The notes under the pieces were generated by a model. The model saw only the letters and a program-made list of their open reading frames with translations. It was not told the origin of the DNA and ran no database searches. Both the position numbers and the translations under genes were made by a program. A stretch of 11,138 nucleotides of DNA from Bacteroidota bacterium (lineage in GTDB: Bacteria > Bacteroidota > Bacteroidia > Chitinophagales > UBA2359). Shown here one piece after another: positions 7,501 to 11,138 of this stretch (position 1 is the first letter of the stretch; the number at the start of each line of letters is the position of its first letter). The stretch spans positions 1 to 11,138 of the forward strand of contig JAHDGP010000116.1 in the NCBI GenBank assembly GCA_020627525.1, given 5' to 3'.

Positions 7501-7588
7501 TATGCATAAATATTTTTTACAAAATTCTAATTATCTAAACTTTGAATTATATTTTGATGGTTTTTAAATTGGTCTTATCACTTAAATA
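7476..7588. repeat. MITE-like repeat, copy B
   Basis: The core terminal inverted repeats are AAGTGATAAGATC (7481-7493) and GGTCTTATCACTT (7571-7583), 12 of 13 pairing, extending inward to about 20 bp with few mismatches. The body matches copy A (shared stretches include AAACTTTGA and AAATTGGTCTTATCACTTA). The left end overlaps the helical-protein gene and provides its TAA stop at 7498-7500. Copies A and B thus bracket that gene in direct orientation. Confidence 0.75.
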
Positions 7589-7618
7589 AAAACTTGAATT
7601 TCTCTTTTTATTCTATTT

Positions 7619-8290
7619 CTACATTCCCATTGCCATTGAAGAACCTCCACCAGTTCCACAGCCAGACAAATCAGTACCTATATTTATGCTTTCAACTGTA
7701 AGAATATCATTAAGCTTTAAATAAGCATGTGGTGTATCATTTGTGCCAAGCATTGAAAATTCAAAATCAATTTGAACAACACCAGAACTGACTGCTGATC
7801 CGATGATGACATTTAAATCACCATAAACCAAATCTGCTGTTACACGGTAAACTTTTCCACTTTGGAAAGTAGTTGTGAAAGCAGGATTTCCTTTCGTGTA
7901 TATTAAGTTGTTGTTCTCGTCAAAAACTTTCCAGTTGTAGTAATTTGGGCATTCATTATACTGATATAAATTAAGTAACCCATTAAATGAGCTATTCACA
8001 AAGTATTCAAATCCAAAGTTATAGGAATCTTGCACCTGTACATCTGAATTAAAATTGTAATTCAAATTACTGGTTTCGGGTAGGATTACAAAGGGAAAGT
8101 TTGAGCAACCATATGATATAGATTCACAATTGTCAGCTAAACTTTTGGAAGCAAAATCACCTTCATTTAAAGTTGTTTCATTGGTACTTTGATTGGTATC
8201 TGAAATCACCAATCCATCATCTAATTTTGAGCAACCCACAAGGGTTATTACAGCGCATATCAAAAGCGCAAATATTCTTTTGTTCATCAT
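7619..8290 (-). CDS. Predicted surface lipoprotein, function unknown
   Basis: This 223-residue protein starts with a lipoprotein signal peptide: a short basic start (MMNKR), a hydrophobic core, and the lipobox LVGC with the lipidated Cys at residue 20. The following SKLDDG has a Lys at +2 and Asp at +4/+5, resembling the lipoprotein export signal that sends Bacteroidota lipoproteins to the cell surface. The rest is beta-rich with many Asn, Tyr and Phe, four further Cys after the lipobox (in NCESISYGCS, YNECPNYY and LSGCGT) that could form disulphides, and an unusual Gly/Ser/Met tail (GGGSSMAMGM). I recognise no domain. Two consecutive ATGs (8290 and 8287) could serve as start. A near-perfect promoter lies upstream. 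It sits between the two copies of the protease/helical-protein pair; no copy of it accompanies the second pair within the window. Confidence 0.85.
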   Translation of the reverse strand: MMNKRIFALLICAVITLVGCSKLDDGLVISDTNQSTNETTLNEGDFASKSLADNCESISYGCSNFPFVILPETSNLNYNFNSDVQVQDSYNFGFEYFVNSSFNGLLNLYQYNECPNYYNWKVFDENNNLIYTKGNPAFTTTFQSGKVYRVTADLVYGDLNVIIGSAVSSGVVQIDFEFSMLGTNDTPHAYLKLNDILTVESINIGTDLSGCGTGGGSSMAMGM

Positions 8291-8323
8291 TAATATATTT
8301 AAAAAAGTTAATCAATTATCTAT

Positions 8324-8356
8324 CAAATATAAATATTCAAGCTACTTAAATCCAAA
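8324..8356 (-). promoter_or_regulatory. Promoter of the lipoprotein gene
   Basis: On the minus strand TTTG (8356-8353), a 21-nt spacer and TATATTTG (8331-8324) match the Bacteroidota -33 / -7 consensus exactly. The box ends 33 nt before the ATG at 8290. It is the best promoter match in the window. Confidence 0.65.
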
Positions 8357-8565
8357 CACACTATTTTGCATTTTTATTGAAAAATCAAAACATATTGTAA
8401 AAAAATACAAATCAATAAATTCTGATTAACAATATTTTAAATGCATAAAATAAGAAATTTCCTTATTGAATATTTAGTCAAAAAAGTGGTCATATTGTTC
8501 CTTTTTCAATCAAGCAATTGAATACAATGCTGATTTTCAATCAAAAATTATCGTGTTATAAACTA

Positions 8566-8629
8566 TACTCAGTGCACGTTCAACATTAACGGCAAGTCGT
8601 TAAAGTACGATTTTGCAACGACTGAGTAT
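8566..8629. repeat. Nested inverted repeat (64 bp)
   Basis: ATACTCAGT (8566-8574) and ACTGAGTAT (8621-8629) are perfect 9-bp inverted repeats. Inside them AGTCGTT (8595-8601) and AACGACT (8617-8623) form a competing perfect 7-bp stem that shares ACT with the outer arm. A further direct copy of CTGAGTATTAT lies at 8660-8670. No U-run follows on either strand. Confidence 0.55.
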
Positions 8630-8673
8630 TTTAAAAAGTTATATCTAACAAATTTGTTGCTGAGTATTATATC

Positions 8674-8864
8674 AAGTAAGTGGACATAAGTAATCGGATA
8701 AATCAAAATAAATATTTACTTTCCTTTTACAAACCTAATGGACAATTCGGCAAAAAAGTCAAGTCGGTTCGTCGCACGATAGCAGAGCTACGGTTTACTT
8801 TTTTAACGCTGTAAATCAGAAAAAGATGATTTTCGAATACTTGATTACTTTTGTTCACTTACTT
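8674..8864. repeat. 191-bp MITE-like element with 22-bp terminal inverted repeats
   Basis: Left end 8674-8695 (AAGTAAGTGGACATAAGTAA then TC) and right end 8843-8864 are reverse complements at 20 of 22 positions. The body has a weaker internal inverted pairing (AAAAAAGT-AA on the left against the reversed ACTTTTTTAA on the right) and no coding capacity. The outer bases AAGTAAGTG match the end of repeat copy A at 5676-5684, which hints at related ends. No target-site duplication is obvious. Confidence 0.7.
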
Positions 8865-8907
8865 AACATACAACCTTAACTTCTAAGCTTGGCATAAAAC
8901 TTAAAAA

Positions 8908-8932
8908 ACGGTCGTCTCTTTGAGACGACCGT
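8908..8932 (-). terminator. Rho-independent terminator of the second M43 protease copy
   Basis: ACGGTCGTCTC and GAGACGACCGT form a perfect 11-bp stem with a TTT loop, followed in the minus direction by TTTTTAAGTTTTAT. It lies 55 bp past the stop codon. Compared with 3668-3692, two stem positions differ and both changes are compensated on the opposite arm. The downstream flank (GTAGC..ACAATTCTT..AAATTAAA) is conserved as well. Confidence 0.8.
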
Positions 8933-8987
8933 AGCCTACAATTCTTCCAAATTAAAGAACCTTTTTTATTTTCCTTGTCATTTTCAA

Positions 8988-10076
8988 TTAATTGACAATC
9001 AATTTTTCTGAGGATTTCGTTCCGTCATCAAAGACAACGGTTAAGATATAATATCCCTTCTTTAGACTTGTGGTATTGATCTCAAACCCATTAAATGAGT
9101 TTAGATTATTGTATTCCAACATAACTTGATTACCAGTAATAGAAGAAACGTAATAATGATCAACTTCATCAAAGTCTAATACATCCACTTTTACTTTACC
9201 ATTAGAGGGGTTGGGATAAATATTTACATCTCTAAATGAAATAGTTACGATTCCGCCGCTGCCGCCAACCTGACATCCACCTAAATATTTATAAACAGGC
9301 TCAGAGAGCTTGCCATTACACTCCACAATCATTTCAATTACGACTTTCTTACACCAATTAATGTTAATATCTACAATATCACTTCCTGTATAGTCACCAG
9401 GTATATCAATAAACGAATAAGCTGCTCCATCAATTTTATATCTATAGTGGACAGTATTATCCGCATAATCTGGTGAAGATAATTGTATCTTTGTCTTGCT
9501 TTTGCTGGTATTAATATCGCAGTAAGTTGGAGGGACACATACAAATGTAGACTCTAAATTACTCCTTTTGTAAACATCAATTCGTCCAAACATAGGAAAT
9601 TTCAAAACATCATTCATAAATTTCACTTGTCCATTAGTAAATGCAAGTGGACAAGTACTGTAATCCATAAAATTATCGTACATAGCAAAATTATTAAAAC
9701 ACGAATCATCATCGTTATCCTGGCATTTACCGAAATGATCTTCATTGCTATTAGGTGTATCATTGTAAACATTTTGAATGTATTCCACATTAATATCTGA
9801 ATCTATCGTTGGCAGAAAATTTATATAAGAATTAAAATCATCTCCTGCGTCATTACAGGAAGATAAAGTAGAGCCCCAAATATGTTCCAAACCTAACCAA
9901 TGCCCTACCTCATGGGTAATCAGATGCTTTTTGTATTCCTCATCACTTTTAAATACTACTTTATCCAAGATAACAACATTTTTCTTATCACCTGAATTTG
10001 TGAAGAGCCAAGGTAAGTACGATCTACCAAGCACCTTATTTCTTAATGTAACATGGGCAGTCACAGGCTTGTACAA
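8988..10076 (-). CDS. Catalytic and sorting part of the split M43 protease
   Basis: This 362-residue frame opens only with a TTG at 10076, right after the frame break, so it probably has no true start of its own. It holds the zinc motif HEVGHWLGLEH (55-65), the Met-turn NFMDYS (Met137), Cys-containing spacer segments, a predicted beta-sandwich region (about 185-270), and the T9SS type A sorting domain from NIYPNP (about 285) to the end. All zinc ligands are present, so catalysis would be lost only because the signal peptide and pro-region are out of frame. Confidence 0.6.
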   Translation of the reverse strand: MYKPVTAHVTLRNKVLGRSYLPWLFTNSGDKKNVVILDKVVFKSDEEYKKHLITHEVGHWLGLEHIWGSTLSSCNDAGDDFNSYINFLPTIDSDINVEYIQNVYNDTPNSNEDHFGKCQDNDDDSCFNNFAMYDNFMDYSTCPLAFTNGQVKFMNDVLKFPMFGRIDVYKRSNLESTFVCVPPTYCDINTSKSKTKIQLSSPDYADNTVHYRYKIDGAAYSFIDIPGDYTGSDIVDININWCKKVVIEMIVECNGKLSEPVYKYLGGCQVGGSGGIVTISFRDVNIYPNPSNGKVKVDVLDFDEVDHYYVSSITGNQVMLEYNNLNSFNGFEINTTSLKKGYYILTVVFDDGTKSSEKLIVN

Positions 10077-10783
10077 TTTGAGTATACATTCCAGTCTACA
10101 TGTAATTGATCAAATATGTATATATTTAGATATTTTTGACTATCCCAAAAAATCAAGTCTTGCGCTGGAGTTTCAATACTAACATTTTCAGCTGCTGCAA
10201 CATTCGCAAATTCATTCTCACCACAATCTGAACTATTGAATATACCAACTGATGACAATGGTGATTCTGTTTCTGTAATTCCAGAAAATTGGTTACCATT
10301 GGGATCAATTTCAGCAAGTTTAAACATTATTGTAGGATGATCATCTTTATCAGTAAATGCACCTGTTAAGTTTGGATGTGTCAACGTATTATTTGCTGCA
10401 GTGATCCCTCTAAAATCTTCATTCAATCGCATTAAAGCTGCATCAATTTCTTGGCTTGTAACATTTTCATTACTACTGGCATTTTCAACAATTTTATGAA
10501 TTACAACTGGGATTACAATACAATTATTGATGGCTGATTTTCTGACCATACTTGATTGTAAAAATGACTCAAAGTTTGATTCAATAATTGCAAGATTCCT
10601 TGAATCTTCTGCAATCAACTCCGCAAGACTTGGAGTACCACAGATAGAGGGCGTTTTACTCCGAGCATCCTCTTTGACATCCTTATCGTTTTGCACCACA
10701 AATGTCATCTGTCCACTTGCAGTTATGTTGGTTTGTAATATAAAAGTAAAAAAACAAAAAATCTTAATGTAAATGTGTTTCAT
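10061..10783 (-). CDS. Signal peptide and pro-region of the split M43 protease
   Basis: This 240-residue frame starts with a signal peptide (MKHIYIKIFCFFTFILQ..., cleavage near ASG-Q at about residue 24). It continues with the pro-region landmarks CGTPSLAE, IPVVIHKI and LNEDFRGIT and the beta-strand KYLNIYIF, then runs into TGA after a few unrelated residues (SNCTSL). On its own it would be a secreted fragment without zinc site or sorting domain. It overlaps the downstream piece by 16 bp. Confidence 0.6.
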   Translation of the reverse strand: MKHIYIKIFCFFTFILQTNITASGQMTFVVQNDKDVKEDARSKTPSICGTPSLAELIAEDSRNLAIIESNFESFLQSSMVRKSAINNCIVIPVVIHKIVENASSNENVTSQEIDAALMRLNEDFRGITAANNTLTHPNLTGAFTDKDDHPTIMFKLAEIDPNGNQFSGITETESPLSSVGIFNSSDCGENEFANVAAAENVSIETPAQDLIFWDSQKYLNIYIFDQLHVDWNVYSNCTSL

Positions 10784-10831
10784 TTTGTAAACTTATAAGA
10801 TGTTATAAAATCAGATAGATTACTTTGTCAA

Positions 10832-10863
10832 CAAATATAACCTACTGTTAATTAGAATTCAAT
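10832..10863 (-). promoter_or_regulatory. Promoter of the second M43 protease copy
   Basis: The minus strand carries ATTG (10863-10860; TTG matches -33), a 20-nt spacer and TATATTTG (10839-10832), an exact TAnnTTTG. The box ends 48 nt before the ATG at 10783. The promoter looks intact although the gene is broken. Confidence 0.55.
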
Positions 10864-11066
10864 CACTAACAATTTAACCTATGTTTTATTGAACTAACAT
10901 AACCATCTGAACAATTAAAATTATTGCACAAAGAAAAACGTCATTACGTATTGTTCTAAACACTATGCCATTACACAAAACAACAACATTTTTCTTTTAA
11001 ATTTTAAACTTGTAAATTTGATTAAATTAATTTATACTTAAGTAAAATATAATTTATAAGTTCATC

Positions 11067-11138
11067 ATGGTTAAAAGTAAACTCATACTGTTAATAAAAA
11101 CTCTTTAAGAGATATCTATGGAATTCCAGATTGGCTAA
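11067..11138 (+). pseudogene. Broken, window-truncated copy of the helical-protein gene
   Basis: The ATG at 11067 opens MVKSKLILLIKTL followed by TAA at 11106. The first 13 residues match the start of the 484-residue protein at 6046 (MVKSKLIQLLQTL) at 10 of 13 positions. Beyond the stop, another frame (from 11102) reads SLRDIYGIPDWL and stays open to the window end. This aligns without gaps to SVTEFKEYGRFL of the intact protein (Ser, Glu/Asp, aromatic and Leu positions kept). It is divergent from the second protease copy, exactly as in the first pair. How far the homology continues cannot be seen. Confidence 0.7.

Larger units (their letters stand above)
8291..8987. other. Gene-free region with repeat elements
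   Basis: No coding sequence is supported in this 697-bp stretch. It holds the lipoprotein promoter (8324-8356), an inverted repeat centred near 8598 (8566-8629), a perfect 12-bp palindrome AACAAATTTGTT (8647-8658), a 191-bp MITE-like element (8674-8864) and the terminator of the second protease copy (8908-8932). Confidence 0.65.
8988..10783 (-). pseudogene. Second M43-type T9SS metalloprotease, split by a frameshift
   Basis: Together the two pieces below rebuild a full-length paralogue of the protease at 3733-5640, about 600 residues against 635. Shared landmarks in order are CGTPSLAE, IPVVIHKI, LNEDFRGIT, KYLNIYIF, HEVGHWLGLEH, NFMDYS, NIYPNPSNG and a C-terminus almost identical to the first copy (KGYYILTVVFDDGTKSS). 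The reading frame changes somewhere between about 10061 and 10112: the upstream frame ends in TGA at 10061-10063, and the downstream frame is closed by a TGA at about 10110-10112. The spacing from the YLNIYI strand to the zinc motif is close to that of the first copy, so only a small indel is needed. A good promoter and a terminator are retained. A sequencing error is possible, but the neighbouring divergent gene is broken too, which favours real decay. Confidence 0.8.

Noticed and set aside
5675..7588. Composite transposon around the helical-protein gene
   Set aside because: The flanking repeats are only about 105-130 bp, encode no transposase, and no target-site duplication was evident; kept only as MITE-like repeats.
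8193..8429. 78-residue plus-strand frame overlapping the lipoprotein start
   Set aside because: It is antisense to the lipoprotein start and its well-matched promoter, and its composition looks like translated intergenic AT-rich DNA.
10061..10112. Programmed ribosomal frameshift in the second protease
   Set aside because: There is no classical slippery heptamer or clear downstream stimulatory hairpin, and the adjacent divergent gene is also broken, so mutation or sequencing error is simpler.
9931..10182. Plus-strand frames over the second protease copy (also 10527-10772)
   Set aside because: They are shadows of the conserved minus-strand protease frames.

Overview
The window is AT-rich and looks like a chromosomal segment of a Bacteroidota bacterium (Saprospiria, Chitinophagia or Flavobacteriia-like; the sequence does not resolve which). 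Three things point there: secreted zinc proteases ending in a type IX secretion (T9SS) sorting domain, several near-consensus Bacteroidota promoters (TTTG, about 19-21 nt, TAnnTTTG), and a lipoprotein whose first mature residues resemble a Bacteroidota surface-export signal. Shine-Dalgarno sequences are largely absent. No rRNA, tRNA, CRISPR array or intact transposase was seen.

Layout. 1-631: no gene, but packed with direct and inverted repeats, including a 167-bp palindromic element. 632-2839 (minus strand): acyl-CoA carboxylase carboxyltransferase (PccB/MmdA type), preceded by a transglutaminase-like protein. 3137-3349 (plus): an unrecognised 70-residue basic protein with a plausible promoter. 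3668-7500: a rho-independent terminator, an M43-type secreted metalloprotease (minus) and a divergent 484-residue all-helical cytoplasmic protein (plus). The last gene is flanked by two related ~105-130 bp repeats with terminal inverted repeats. 7619-8290 (minus): a predicted surface lipoprotein with its own good promoter. 8291-8987: no gene, but an inverted-repeat element, a 191-bp MITE-like element and a second terminator. 8988-11138: a second copy of the terminator / M43 protease / divergent helical-protein arrangement. In this copy the protease is split by a frameshift and the helical-protein gene hits a stop after 13 codons.

The main result is that the gene pair 'T9SS-secreted M43 protease plus divergent helical protein' occurs twice, 5 kb apart, with the same hairpin terminator behind each protease. 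The terminator stems differ at two positions, both compensated on the other arm. The upstream copy appears intact and the downstream copy appears to be decaying. Any functional link between protease and helical protein is inference from this repeated pairing. The carboxyltransferase and transglutaminase genes look like ordinary neighbours.
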